DNA of 64,000 bases from Podocnemis expansa (lineage: Eukaryota > Chordata > Testudines > Podocnemididae). A model generated the notes under the pieces. That model saw only the letters and a list, made by a program, of their open reading frames with translations, was not told where the DNA came from and ran no database searches. Both the position numbers and the translations under genes were made by a program. The number at the start of each line of letters is the position of its first letter. Position 1 is the stretch's first letter. The stretch lies in contig ML681994.1 of NCBI GenBank assembly GCA_007922195.1, positions 53,810,988 to 53,874,987 on the forward strand, read 5' to 3'. Positions 11,451-23,984 of this stretch are shown in pieces.

Positions 11451-13162
11451 GAACGGTCTTGATTGTGTACGTAAATTAACTCTGAATCGAAGGTCAAATG
11501 AGGAGGTATGTGTGATGGAAGCAGAAGGAAAAGAGTTGCACAGGTAGTTCAGCAGCATGAAGGCGGGGGGGGGTGAGGTGAGAGAGAGTAAAAGTCATTT
11601 ATTTAAGTTTGGAGTGAGAGAAAGAAAAGAACCTCACTGATTACAATTTAAGATGACTAAAAATCAGGAACAGTTTTAAATAGAAAAACAAAGATGAGAA
11701 ACCCAATACAGGACTTTCTGGGACTCTCTACAATTGTGGAGTATGAGAGAGGTTGTGTTGGCTTAATGAGGTAGAGGGAGCAAAAGTTTAGAAACTATAA
11801 ATGGGGAAAGAGGCTGTATTTTGTTGTTACTGTTTAAAAGCTATGTAATGGGTTTTCCAGAGGGAGATGATGTTGGACAAACAGACATGCCAAATTGAGA
11901 ACTTAATAATGCTTGTTTGACAGCAAGGATATTCAATAAGCAGATGGCCCACCAGACACTTTTGAACACACTCCAAAATCTTATTTATCTTTATTATTAT
12001 ATTTTTATTACTTTTCCCTGGAGACTGGACCGTGATTACAGTACTTAAAAAAAACAAAAAACAAACAAAAAAAGATTGCCGCTTTTTTTCAGTTAGAAAG
12101 CAAATATAAATTTTTATACCTTAATTTCTGATTATTTCAAAATAGTCTATGTATATGAGGTACTGCAAAGGGAAAACTTCACAGTACTGAAATTCTGATT
12201 GACAAAACTAAAAAAATTATGAAAGATTAATATTAACCTCCTATAGTATTTGAGTCCATCTTTACAGTGTCTTAGTTTTCCTTGATCTTGGATCACTTTA
12301 CCATTTTCCTATCATCCATTTAAAAAAAAAATTAGACAGGCCAATTTATTTTCCATTAGATCCACTTGACTTTCACTCAGGAATAATCAAAGTCAGCTCT
12401 CTCAATTAAACCAGGTTGTAAATGTTCTGGTTGCTAAGCCACCAATCTCATTGTGCAAATGATACTCAATAAGTGTATCCTGTTCCCTAAAGGAATATTC
12501 CCCATAGCTGCAATCATAAGAAAATTCTCAGGCATGAAAAAATGAATAGTTTTTAATACCTTAAGTAGTCAGCCACAGGACAGAAACATTTTAAAAGTAT
12601 AATTTATGTATGTATGCACTCAACATTTTTAAAATCTAACATTTAGTCATTATATGGCTTTTTTTGGTGTTCTTTGATCACTTTCCCCCTTCATCCAATA
12701 TTTTAAAAAAGAAAAAAAGTTGACTTGATAAGAATTCCTGATTTATTGCTCCAGATTTGGTTCTTTTTAACTGGCTTTCTGCTTAGTCGCTTCCCTTCTG
12801 AGTGCACATCTGTCCTCTACCCTCGCTCATTCCCTCATTAGCTCTGCAGAGAATTATAAGGAAACAAAATTTTAAAAGGGACACGATCAACTTAAATTAC
12901 ACCTCTGTCTGAATATTTCCCTGTTGTTATGAACAGCACATACAATTACTAGTAAGTAAAAGAAATATATTACATCCATTAAAAAATACTTGTGCAACAA
13001 TAGCACTTTGTACATAACTAGTTTCCCGGTTTCCTCTATAGTCAGTTGCATTTGTGTTTCTCTCTTGCAGCGCAATAAGAGAAGGAAAAGTATTTTTTTT
13101 TTTTAAGTGTAATTGCAAAAACAGTCAAAACTGGCAGGTAGAATAAAAAGCAAGTGTAGAAA

Positions 13163-13324
13163 TTTTTTTTTTTTTTTTTTTTTTAAGAACACATTAACTA
13201 GATTTCAGAGTTATAGTTTGACTTTACCATGTCTTGGTCTGACTGTGCCCAGTTCTGTGGTCAATAGTGCAAAGAGCCTGAAGTTAATCAAATGTATTTA
13301 AAAAAAAAAAAAAAAAAAAAAAAA
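13163..13324. repeat. T22 ... A25 homopolymer pair
   Basis: A run of 22 T (13163-13184) and a run of 25 A (13300-13324) flank about 115 bp of ordinary sequence. The runs could pair as a hairpin. This may be two opposed poly(A) tails or chance low complexity. No target duplication seen. Confidence 0.8.
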
Positions 13325-13625
13325 GCTGCCAGTTTGAAAACTCTTGCAGAAGTGCCAGATATTTATAATCTTCTCCACAGAAAGCATTTAAAGGTATCAA
13401 AGGTAAACAGCAAGATTCAGAAATTCATCAGCTATTAATACGGAACTCAAAGATGAAAGGTAAGTTAACAGAAAAATCTCTAAAACTAATCATTGCTATA
13501 TTAAGATTTCACACACACACGCTCAACCACACATGTTTATAAGGGATCAAAATAAAACTGCTTTTAATTCAGTGAACATTAATAAATCAACTAATAGCCA
13601 AAAAAGACAATCTCTAAAGTGTTAC

Positions 13626-13829
13626 CTCTTTGCAATCTTTCACAATGGGCTGCACTGTGGTGAGGTCCTGATGACTGCCGCCCATAGCACTACTTGTACT
13701 TTTGTTTCTTGCATGCCCTTTTTTAAATGGAGCTTTTCCACTACTCTGAAGTTCCTTAGTTGGTGATGTTGGTGAAGTGGACAGTACTAGTGTTTTCAAA
13801 GCTGCTACTTCAGCCTGAAGGACATCAAT
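13626..13829 (-). CDS. RAB3IP: RAB3IP exon 6
   Basis: A 204-bp (68-codon) exon with acceptor attttcaag (AG at 13831-13830) and donor gtaac at 13625. It begins and ends in phase 0, residues 230-297. It starts [16 protein letters not shown], the last heptads of the Sec2-type coiled coil that binds Rab8. It continues into a Ser/Thr/Pro-rich linker with [20 protein letters not shown]. The sequence H268-A-R-N-K-S273 fits the NDR-kinase consensus HxRxxS. Family knowledge: NDR2 phosphorylates the matching serine (Ser272) of mammalian Rabin8 during ciliogenesis. Residues after VKDCKE in the open frame are intron. Confidence 0.97.
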
Positions 13830-14161
13830 CTTGAAAATGAAAAAATACATTTAAGTCACTTGTAGCCTACACACGTTATGGAATGATATAAACATTCACT
13901 GGCAACACTGTTAGATAAATTCATCATCCATCTTTGAAAAAGCATTTGTGTGAAGAACTACATTATGTACACCTTTGGAAACTATATGCTGCAGTCATGC
14001 TGTTCTGCTGTGTCCACTGTCTACTACTCAACACTAAACAATTCAGTAATTATTAGCATAGGTTTACACATGTGAGGTTCCTTCTACATCTCTCAACCAT
14101 AAACAGTTTTGGATTTTAATAGTGTAATAAACTATATAGATGATAAGTTTGAAAAACAAAC
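13830..14161 (-). other. RAB3IP: RAB3IP intron 5 (332 bp)
   Basis: A short intron. Its donor is gtttgt at 14161 rather than the usual gtaagt or gtgagt; acceptor AG at 13831-13830. No repeats recognised. Confidence 0.85.
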
Positions 14162-14239
14162 CTTTCCCTGTGCTTCTTTTAATTGTTTTTCTGCAGTAGC
14201 TTGTTTAATATTAGCTTCTCTCACCATTTTATGCGCTTC
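14162..14239 (-). CDS. RAB3IP: RAB3IP exon 5 (Sec2 coiled coil)
   Basis: A 78-bp (26-codon) exon with acceptor ctgttttacag (AG at 14241-14240) and donor gtttgt at 14161. It reads [20 protein letters not shown] then KEAQGK, residues 204-229, in phase 0 on both sides. These are central heptads of the Sec2/Rabin8 exchange-factor coiled coil. Family structures show the dimeric coiled coil opening the nucleotide pocket of Rab8 with residues in this area. Found by reading splice sites. Confidence 0.96.
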
Positions 14240-15337
14240 CTGTAAAACAGATACTTATATAGTGTAAATATTTTACATAAGATAGGCACCCTACAAAATT
14301 CAGGAAAAAAATCTTTAAAAATAAATGACAACACCTATTTCTTCCTAAAGATTACATAAAAAGAGTAAGATTCATGATGTCTGTTGAATTTAAATGAAAT
14401 ACTATACACTGAAAATATCTACAAACCTATTACTTTTACAATGGCAAAACAACGGGGACTAGCAGGTCCCCTATATTAGGGTCCTGATCCCAGACACTGG
14501 ACAACTGAAACCCCATGAAGCCAACCCTTCACAGTATCATGCCTAGCAGGAATACCATATTCCAATGAAGCTCTGATGGCTGTCAACTGAAAAGCCCCTC
14601 CTAAGAAAGAGACAAGCAGCATTAAGGAAAGCAACGTGGGTATATTTTCATACTCAACATGGCCAGTTTCTGCTTTCCTGCTGTGAGCAGAACCTGCATC
14701 AGTAAACAATTTGTGCATGAAATAGTCTCACTGAATGTTTAATATTTAATAATAAAAATAAATTAAACATAAAAATAGTCCATGTAAAAACCCAAACAAA
14801 AACATATTAATAATTAAATTAAACTTTTAAAAAATAGATAGAAAAATGTTAAAAACAATCCTGGTGAGTAAGCAAGACTCAGCTATTAAAGGGAAATAGA
14901 AAAGAGCAAAGGAATCAAGATTTTTAAAAATTCATCCTTTTCCTGTGTTCCTCCCATCTTTTTGTCCACACGATATTTATTTGTGCCCTGATTCAACAAC
15001 TTACTGCACAGGAGTGAACTGCTGTGACTCGCTGGTGCCAAAGCAATTCGACACAAAGGGTTTAGATTATAGATTATTTGTGACAGTGACCTATCTGTAG
15101 AACACTTAGTTCAATTTTGGATGCTATATAAATAAAAGAAAAAAATAAATCATTACAGCTTAAGCACTTTAATTCTTACTGGCTTACAAGAGAGCTGCAG
15201 GTTATGTGCTTGTAAGGTTACTTTAAATCACAACAGATACATGCAGGAATGAAAACAAAGACATTTGTACAATCCGTACAGGTACATTAAACATTGACCA
15301 TGCAGTTTTCAAGCAGGGATGCATCTTGCAAAACCAA

Positions 15338-15484
15338 TTCCAGAGGGGTATCTGTGATAGTCTAGTTCAGCAAAACAAACATGGAGTTCTGTGGCACTTT
15401 TAAAGCCTAACCAATTTATTTATTCATTCATTAATAAATGTATTTATTGCAGTCTTTAAAGTGCTAAAGGACTCCCTGTTTGTT
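15338..15484 (+). repeat. Palindromic MITE-like element, short copy with 12-bp target duplication
   Basis: Head ttccagaggggtatctg, then one arm, a short centre (tttattcattcattaataaa), and the inverted arm ending aaggactccctgtttgt. It is flanked by ttgcaaaaccaa (15326-15337) and ttgcaaaacaaa (15485-15496), 11 of 12 identical. The inner part of both arms is deleted relative to the 503-bp copy. Confidence 0.88.
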
Positions 15485-16001
15485 TTGCAAAACAAAGTGT
15501 GTCATATTATTACAGTTTAAGTATTTGGGGTGTAAAATACACACCCAACTACACAAAATAAGTCTGGATCCTACAATAGGAGATATGCTAGCATAAGCCC
15601 AATTTCTTTTTCTTATACCATGGTATTCAGTCAAAAGTGCTCATTGCTGTAGTTACAGCTGCTATTTCTACTTGCTCTAGCTTGACATGGAAACATTAAA
15701 AAACCAGGTGGCAAGCCAACCCATAATGAAATCTGTCGGGGTAAAAAAAACTGGCAGCCATTTGGAGCACCAGTCAGATCCAGCCCGGCTTGTCAGGGAG
15801 AAGATGAGCTGCTCTGCTAACCTAGCTTGAATCTGTGGGATGGATTTCAGTAGTTTCCTGTCGTTATACAGGTTAGTTGGTCATTACTTGTCTGAAAAAA
15901 TTAAGGAGATAGTGACTTTTGCCTTCCTTTTTGTTATTTTAAACGTACAAACTTAGAATTAAGTAAGTAGGTCAGTTATATTTGAGAAAATACACACACT
16001 T

Positions 16002-16079
16002 GTCAGGGTGCAGAGCCATGCTTTGTGTCTCAATTGCACATATAGAGTTGAGACGCAAAGCATGGCTCTGCACCCTGAC
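16002..16079. repeat. Near-perfect hairpin, 32-bp arms and 14-base loop
   Basis: The left arm (16002-16033, starting gtcagggtgcagagccatgc) and the right arm (16048-16079, ending catggctctgcaccctgac) are reverse complements with one mismatch (a G:U-compatible position). The loop is ttgcacatatagag. It has no relation to the palindromic MITE core. It could be a small foldback element, a template-switch duplication, or a pre-miRNA-like hairpin. No gene call is made. Confidence 0.92.
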
Positions 16080-16354
16080 TGGTACAGCTCAGGCCTACAA
16101 GGAGAAGATAAGCTGCCAATATACTCGTCAATACAATATTCAGGGTGAGCCTATATACAAGCAAAAGATCTCTGACTGCCAGAAAGTCCCAACCCATGTA
16201 TTCACTTTTGTAAGGTACTATAGATGCATATATGCTAAGATATAAGCCCAGTGTCTTATGTTCCTCATTTAAAGGACAATGTTATTAATCTAGCTAGGAT
16301 GCATTGTAACTGACACACTGTAACAGTTCATCTTCGGAGTGTTATTCTTAAAAA

Positions 16355-16523
16355 GTTCTGAAGCGGTAGCTGTGTTAGTCTAGTTCAGCAAAACAAGCAA
16401 GGAGTCTGGTGGCACTTAAAGACTAACAAATTTATCTATCATGTGACAAAGTGGGATTTTCTCCCATGAAAGCTCATGCGATAAATAAATTTGTTAGCCT
16501 TTAAGTGCCACAGGACTTCTTGC
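16355..16523 (+). repeat. Palindromic MITE-like element with 12-13-bp target duplication
   Basis: Head gttctgaagcggtagctgtg, one arm with gtggcacttaaagactaac, then the inverted arm (cccatgaaagctcatgcg ... tttaagtgccacaggact) ending cttcttgc. Flanked by ttattcttaaaaa at 16342-16354 and 16524-16536, identical. Confidence 0.9.
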
Positions 16524-18247
16524 TTATTCTTAAAAAAAGAATTTGAAATTAGTAATTGTGTGTCTTATGGTAAAGACTGGTACTGGATTCCTAAAATGAG
16601 AAGGTGAATCCTATTTTAATTTCCATTTTTAGTATTTAAAGATTCCTACAGAAAATCCAGCCGTAGTCTCTTGCAATGATAGGAATTTATGGTCTGTATA
16701 AACACATTAAGTCCCAGAGAGGAACTCAATAGCACGTTGGTAAGTTGATTGACTTACCTCTCCTCTGCACAGGTTACCCTAGCACAAGCTCCATGCCCCT
16801 TCAATGACCCAAGGAAGTCAGTGAGACTCTGCACAGACCAAGGGGTCCAGGACTCTGGATCCCACTGGAGGACCTGGGCCCAGTGTCCAGGGGAAACAAT
16901 CACAGAAGTAAAGCCTGAGTGGTATGTTAACATTTGGGAGTGCTGAAAGCTTAAATGCATTATGGAACAGGTACTAAATTCCTTGTATTTTATGTGTAGC
17001 ATATCAAACACGGATTAAGTAATACACTTTTCCATAATGCTCTGACATGGCATCTATTTTGTTTCATAAGTAAATTTATTTTTATGTGAAGTACTTGCCC
17101 ATTTTTTCCTCATTTTCCCCCTCCTTTCTCATGGTTCTTACTATTATCACCATCTTTATCTTCCTCTTTCTAGTTTTCTGTTCATTCTTTTCTATGTATA
17201 TGCCTTTGAGCTCAATTTTAAAAAAAATGATACTGTTCATCCCACTTGGAAAGGGGAGCAAACAGTGTTGCCCCAACAGAGCAGTTTGAGTTTTAACACT
17301 CTCTTATTTTTGGTTCTTAATCATTCCAGGTTTTGACAATCCTTCTCTGTCAACAAATATACTATAGTTTTAAATAATTGTTTTCAAAAAGGTCAACAAT
17401 GTTACATACTTGTTTTCTTGGATTGATCTTGTTCTAACTGCAGATACTGAAAATCAATATTAAGTTTTGGTAAGTGTCCAAAATATCTTTGTATAAGACA
17501 ATTTATTTTGAAAATTATGTCAAAGTTTTTAGCCTTGCCCTAGTAAAAATTGCAATTAGCCCTGGATGCTGCCTTCTTTAATATAAACATATACTTTGAA
17601 TGGTTTCCTAAAGTGGCACAAACTCATTCTTTTTAGGATTGCACCACCATGCTTTTCTGAACTTTAGATGCTCCTTTAATACCTATGCTTATGATTGTGC
17701 TACCAAATTCTATATTGACTGATTACATACACGCACCTAAATAACGACTCTGGATTAACAGATTTATTTCAAACTTTTAGGGAGGAGGAATGCACCTGGT
17801 CCCAAATCTAACGGCCAAAAGCATGAAAGGGTTACACTACACAGAATTCTACCTCTGATCAGGAACATTCATTTTTCCTTGTCCGTCATTATGAACCTGA
17901 ATTTACTTCTTTTGTGACAACAAGGTTGTATAATCAACAGATAAGCTGGCTTTGATAGCAAATGAATATGCAGAAGAACACAAATATACATTTTAAGTTC
18001 TCTGGTCTATTTTTCTTACAACCCTCATTTTGGGTATAAGCAAGCTAACAAATCTCTCTCTCTCCCCCTACATGTAAAACCATTCATTTTCTTGCTCTCA
18101 AGTCTCCACTTCAACAGGCCCAAGTCCTTTTAAACAAATCTTTGTACAAGTTTGAATTTCTCTATGTCAGAGTACAATGTACTGATGCTACATAACACAC
18201 CTTGCCCAGTCTCCTTGAATTATATCACAGCAATGACTCAAACAAAC

Positions 18248-18343
18248 CTCAAACAGACTAGCTGTAAGTTCTTCCAATTCCTGTCCAAGTTGATCTCGCA
18301 CTTTAGAAAGTCTTTCACATTCTTCATCTTTTAACTTCAGCTC
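18248..18343 (-). CDS. RAB3IP: RAB3IP exon 4 (Sec2 coiled coil)
   Basis: A 96-bp (32-codon) exon with acceptor ttttccatag (AG at 18345-18344) and donor gtttgt at 18247. It reads [20 protein letters not shown] then [12 protein letters not shown], residues 172-203, in phase 0 on both sides. The heptad pattern is a continuous coiled coil and [16 protein letters not shown], completed by exon 5, is the hallmark of the Sec2/Rabin8/GRAB exchange domain. Confidence 0.97.
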
Positions 18344-19839
18344 CTATGGAAAATTGAAAATTGTTTATTCTAACTTAATGTAATAGTTTGGCTTTCAAAA
18401 CCCTACCAGAGGTAAATCAGTGGAAGAGACAACTTTCACTAAACAAATCCTGTCAAAACATTAACCTCAACACCAGAGGTAATAACATCAATCTAGTACT
18501 TCCTTCTGTATGTGAGGCTGGTCTAAAAATACAACTAGCCTAAATATGCATTTCCAAAATTCTCAGAAGTACAAAAAGCTTATTTCCTTAAACACAGAAA
18601 ACTACATTCACTAAAACAGAATGCAGAAACCAAAAGGAGAATACACAGAATAATTTTTAAGTTTGGTAATTTCATAAGTCTGATATGGTCATAAAGTTGT
18701 GTAGCCAATATACACTTTTTGAATTTTTAATTAAGTGCATTTACAGAAATTGCTTATTTCTTTACACTGAAAGAAAAACATTTGTCTGAAGAAGAGTCCC
18801 AGTTCTCTCAGAAACACTCTCATATATTTTAATATAAAGTTTTGTCCCCAGGGAGCCTCCTGACATTACAGCTCTAAGCTAACTGCTAAATAGATCTGTA
18901 GTGACATCTCTGGTCTCTGTGAAGGCAACGATATGTTATCACGTAAGTTTAATGCTACTTATAACTGTCTACTACATCATTTCAAATTTGGCAGAGGGGA
19001 AGGCTTAATCTCATTTACACTAAAACCCCTTTCAGGCCCCTTTAAAATACCAGAAAATTGTAAAGTGGGCCTAAATTATACTTACACCCACTATGAGATC
19101 ACGACACAGCTGGACAGTGTAAAGAAGTCTTAGTGTAAAAGATGCTATGCATCAAGATTTCCTGAACATACTTTGTGAAAGGAAGAGCTGGAAAGAGTCT
19201 CCCAATGGCCAGTCTTTGGTCTGACATTAGAATTCTGCAGGCAGTTAGGGAGAGCAGCACCTGGAGCTCAGAATAAATGAACAGGTGACAACCTCCTGCA
19301 ATAATGAGGTTGAGCATGTTTTCAAAGTGACAAACTGGAACACTGGGGTATTTTGACAGGTATAAGGCAGCCTGGTGAGGAAGAGGGAGGAAAACGGGCA
19401 CCCTCTTTCTTCCTCTACTGCTTGGCTTTTTTCAGAATAAAATCTGGAAACTTTTAAAGGGCAGGGTGGGAGAAAACAAAATATATCTCATTACAACACC
19501 TTTGATGTTCTCTTTGTGACTACCTTTCCCCTTTCAATCTAGTTCTCACCTACCATCTCATTAACACAAACCAACTCATTAACCAAGACTCAGTTCCCCT
19601 GGCATGTATCCTTCTTCAGCACATCAGCTCCCTCCAACCTAACCCAATACACAGTACTGTTTTTCCAGATATTTAAAAATGGATATTTTCTTGAATTCAT
19701 CACTGTTCCTGAAATCTCAGTCCACAGCATTTGTTCTTAGCAACTTACATTCTGCTCAGCGAGCCATGTGGCTACAGCCACTCCCATGTGATGCAGATCT
19801 CAAGCATTCACAATCCTGACACTGCCATGATAAAATAAT

Positions 19840-20040
19840 ATAATCTACTCAAGACTTGCCTTGAAATCACCCTGAACATTCAGCTGGTACAGAATACAAC
19901 TGACCCTCTCACCCATTCACTCCACTGAAGAGGCAATCACTATGAAGACACAGAACCAATACCCAGATCTCTGCATTGGCTCCTCTTCACTCCAACTCAA
20001 GCAACCCCAATTGTTTTCAGCAGCTCTAAAAATCTGAGAT
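19840..20040 (+). repeat. Possible L2-like LINE remnant
   Basis: Words such as cattcagctggtacagaata, ccctctcacccattcactcc and ctctgcattggctcctcttc occur in the order typical of L2-type 3' ORF sequence (cagctggtccagaa...; ...ttggctcctc). Frames are broken. Assigned from style only. Confidence 0.5.
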
Positions 20041-21147
20041 GTAGTCATATGAGGAACCCCATTTTTCCTTCTAGCATAAAGTTGAACTTTTGGTCTTAGT
20101 TCCTACTGAAGATAACATTTGCAGCAAATTTTTTAAGATGAGAGCTCCTACTTTCAGACATCTTGGACAACTAAAGTTTGGTAAGCCTCAGGGCAGTTTT
20201 AGGCTCACCTATAGTTGAGAATTTGTTGATTTTTTTAAATTTAATTTGGGAGGTGTCTTATTTTCAGGAGGGTTTCATTTTTTGCTTTTCCCATCTGCGG
20301 CCTTCTAACTTTTTTAATAGATAGCATATCATGATGTTTTATGTATGCAAAGGCAGAGCAATTATGTAAGCTATACCTCCCAACGTAATATCCGTGTTCC
20401 CTACACAAGCAGCTAGCTTTCCCAAAAAGAATACTGAAGAAAAATGAAAGAGGTTAAGGAAGGAGACAGACACATACTTTGTGACAGAAAAATAGAAAGA
20501 AAGATGGAAAAGAGACAGACAGACAGACCATGGAAATAAAAGGAGAGAAACAGAGAAACTAAAGGAATTAAACAGAAAAATAAGCCAAAGAGAAGATGAT
20601 TCTGACGATCAGCAAGCTTATCTTTGCTCATGTTCCTTTTTGTTTAACTATTTCTCAAGGAAAAAGTAAGGGAGTTGAAGAATGGAAGACAAGTTTTGAT
20701 CCAGGAGTGGTGCATATTCAGGCCTCATAGATTTCTACAATGGGTGAGAAAACACAGCAGCACTTAGTTTTCAACTTCATGTTTGTGAAGGAAACACCAC
20801 ACGCATCATTAGCCTCAAAAGGAAGTTAAAATAACATTAGGTCAAGCATTATCATAAAATCACATTGAAAGGTAAAACTAGTCCAGCATACTTTTAAACC
20901 TTTAGTTTAAAGTGACAGAACTAGAAGATAAAACATTGTGATTTAGATACATGCTTTGTCTGAATATAATTTTTTACTGGTGTAGCTTGTGATTGGAAAG
21001 ACTGCCTTTTTAAGATTGTCTAGTCTGCCAAATAACACTACTGCTATACACTTATTTAAATAATAAAATTGTCCAACCAGGAATTCAGGTTTGGCTATGT
21101 TACTGAAATATAATAAAAAAGCTGCCAATGACACCATTCAAAGCATA

Positions 21148-21262
21148 ACAAGCAAGGAGTCCTGTGACACTTAAAGACTAACAAATTTACTTATCACATG
21201 AGCTTTCATGGGAGAAAATCCCACTTCGTCAGATGCTTTTAAGATAGGGGAATTTACAGAAT
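21148..21262 (+). repeat. Palindromic-element fragment (single arm)
   Basis: aacaagcaaggagtcctgtg, acacttaaagactaacaaat, gagctttcatgggagaaaat and cccacttcgtcagatgc mark one arm of the family. The head and the second arm are absent and no paired target duplication is visible. Confidence 0.85.
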
Positions 21263-22599
21263 ATTGCTCTTGGCACCTTGGCTAGACATGTCACATCTTA
21301 GATCTTGCTTGGCAAGTTTCCAGGCTGTAGTTTGGGGGATATGTACTACGCTATATATTACGCTGTCAAACAAGTTAAAAATTTTGTACTGATTTGCTTT
21401 AAAGGCAAAGATAACTCAATAGATGCTAAGGCTGCCTCCCTATGCATAAAGCTGTTATGGAAGACTTAGTTATACTCAGCTGTGAGAAATGAGACATAAA
21501 AAACATGAGCTGATTCAGCTGTTAGAAAGAAAAAGTAAGCTACTTGGGGAAAAAAATCAACTATTTTAAACTTGAAAACTCACAGAATCTCTACTTGACA
21601 AAATACTAATTATTTCCCCCAAACCTTTCACCTGCATGCCAAAATAAACATAACCCCCCATTCATCTAGATAGTAATGTTAATGCTTTTATTATCTGACT
21701 CGATCCTTATGAACAAAGTATTGATATGGCATCATATATCTTAATATCATATACAACTGATAAAAAATGCCTGCATCATAGTGCCTGGCAAGATTGGTAT
21801 TTCTCCTTTAATTGCTTAAGGACTAAAAGGCTTGCTCTCAACACTCAAAAGTGTATGGAAAGCCTGGTTCTCCTGGAAATGACACAGCATAATCAGGTAT
21901 TGCAGACGAGTTCCCAACAAGAGACATCTGATATGTCAACTACTTAAGACAGAAAACAAACAAAAGGAAGTGTACTTGAGTCAGTGAACTCAGCCTTGAA
22001 ATAACCATGCTAAGGTGACCATTACCTGAGTTTCTTGATATTTATTATAATGAAGGAAAGCAGCTGACGGAGCTGCAATCTTGAACAGCCCATGAGAAAG
22101 ACACCACCCAGGCTGAAGTGAAAGTTTACCTGTACTGATTGCCCCAGCATCCCTCATATCTTCAGCATTAAGTTAATGAAACTGAGTCAGCTAAAATTTT
22201 CTCAATACAAGACTGTTTCTTTAAACTGGGTCCAGCTCAGTCTGGACTGGATAGCCTTCTGGATATGCTGCAAAGTTATTTTATTTTACTTTAACCAGGT
22301 TTGAGGGATTTGGGTTTATATAATTATTATTCTTGCTGGTGACTCTTTATCTGTCATGGAGAGATGAGGAGTCCTTTACATTGCTGTATTATTTGTATGT
22401 GTATTTTTAATTTATGGAATGCACAGTCACAGCACTAAATGGGTGACAGAGACGTTTAAATCTAAAGAAAGATACAGCCTGATTCCAATGAATAATAGGA
22501 ATTTTAATTCAATCTTCCTAGCAAATCCAACCCTCTTATCAGTAGAGAGCCACTAGGAATAAAATTAAACATGGGTATGGACAAGAATAAAAAATTGGC

Positions 22600-22860
22600 T
22601 GCTTTTGGAGAGGCACTTTGTCCCTCCAGCCCCCAGGGCTGGAGGAACTACTTCCATTACCCTCCCTCAATGTGGCTAGAAGAGCCATTGCCCACTCAGG
22701 GCCCAGGGGAGCTGTCATCTCATGCCCTGGTCCAAGGCAGGAGGAACTCACTCTCCCTACCATGGACCTAGAGGAATTTTGTGCTCTTGCCACTTTGTAA
22801 GGGGTGCGGTGGGGGGGGGGGGAGGATTCCATGCTCCTCTGTGCCCTCCCCTTGCACATG
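22600..22860. repeat. GC-rich tract with loose internal repetition
   Basis: Within an AT-rich intron this stretch is GC-rich. It repeats a theme of about 50-70 bases (ctggaggaactac..., gctagaagagccattgccc..., caggaggaactcactctccc..., cctagaggaattttgtgctc) and ends in a poly-G run (22811-22822). Open frames on both strands follow from the composition. Probably a repeat fragment. Family unknown. Confidence 0.4.
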
Positions 22861-23984
22861 GCCCTGAGATTAAAGAATTAGAAAGAGAAAGTCAAAACAG
22901 CTGGAATAAATGGAAACAGGGGTGCACAAAGAGCTCAGACAAAATTAAATTCACAGGGAGACAATTCTGTGGACAGAAGAATATATTAAGCCATTTGAAC
23001 TCAAGAAATGGACTAATACAAAGTTCAATGCAACCCTGTGTCTTACAAACAGACCCAAACTCTTTCCCAATCTTAGGACAAGCATTGGATGTGGCGGCTT
23101 ATCTAGACTGAAGTAGAGTATGCATAACTGACACTGAGACCCCCAGAAATTCCAGGACATTTCCTTTTTGCAACTTTGCTGATGGTGCCAGGCATCTTGA
23201 GAGGTAAACATAACATCTGGCTTCTATGAGGGAACAACTGGGTTTTCCACCACCATCCAAATCATTAGCATAACAGATTTTCTATGCTAGGAACACTATC
23301 AGTGTTCTACATGCCCTGTTCCTCCTGATACACTGCTAGAGAAAATTCTCAGAAAGATTAGAGAGAAAGCATATTTAAACAGTATTCATGTACTGCGCCC
23401 CATTAGGCAGTTAAGTTTGATGTATGTTTCCTGTTGCAGAACTCCACTTTCAAATTTCCATTGATTAGGTTTTTTCAGATTTTCTGGTTGTTCTCATGGT
23501 ACCAATACTAAAGTTACAATGAGGTTGTTTAAGTAATCCTAGCTATCCAAGTGTTTGGGGTTTTTCTGTAAAGTTGAGCTTTAAACTTAGAACACTACAA
23601 TAAACTTACAGTGAATTAAGAACTTGCATGTGGCACTGATCAGCTTTCCCCTAAAACTTAACCACAGGTATATTTGGTTTTGTTGTGTTTCCCAAATTCC
23701 AACAAAATAAATAACCATATTAAAGAAATAAAAGAATGATTATTTAGTGGCAAAACTATCAGAATCAGGAACAATATGAGAACCCATATTTAAAATTTAC
23801 ATTCACAATCATAATAAAAGGTTGAATTGAACCATGGCTTAATTGATGGCAACATCCAACACTGTGGGGCGGAAGCATACAGGAAAACAGATCCAAATAT
23901 ACAGCAAGATGAGGTTAAATAAAATTAAATATGGAATCATATGTATAGAGAGCGAAAAGAGATAGCACATCTATTATTTATTCA

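Larger units (their letters stand above)
10807..13625 (-). other. RAB3IP: RAB3IP intron 6 (2.8 kb)
   Basis: Donor gtaac at 13625, acceptor AG at 10808-10807. It holds a headless fragment of the palindromic element (about 11195-11310), a possible LINE tail (about 11385-11450) and long T and A runs (13163-13184 and 13300-13324) that flank 115 bp and could pair. Nothing else recognised. Confidence 0.78.
14240..18247 (-). other. RAB3IP: RAB3IP intron 4 (4 kb)
   Basis: Donor gtttgt at 18247, acceptor AG at 14241-14240. It holds two palindromic-element copies (15338-15484 and 16355-16523) and a near-perfect 78-base hairpin (16002-16079). The rest (14240-15330, 16530-18240) shows no gene. The pyrimidine-rich stretch at 17095-17200 makes a phenylalanine-rich open frame that I do not regard as coding. 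Confidence 0.78.

Noticed and set aside
16749..17011. Possible exon-like GC-richer block in intron 4
   Set aside because: No paired splice sites in phase with neighbouring exons and no Rabin8 similarity.
17086..17289. Phenylalanine-rich 67-codon frame
   Set aside because: Polypyrimidine composition in intron 4; the opposite strand is lysine-rich in the same stretch.
22539..23111. Frames of up to 129 codons around 22.7 kb
   Set aside because: GC-rich internally repetitive tract with frames on both strands; no domain.
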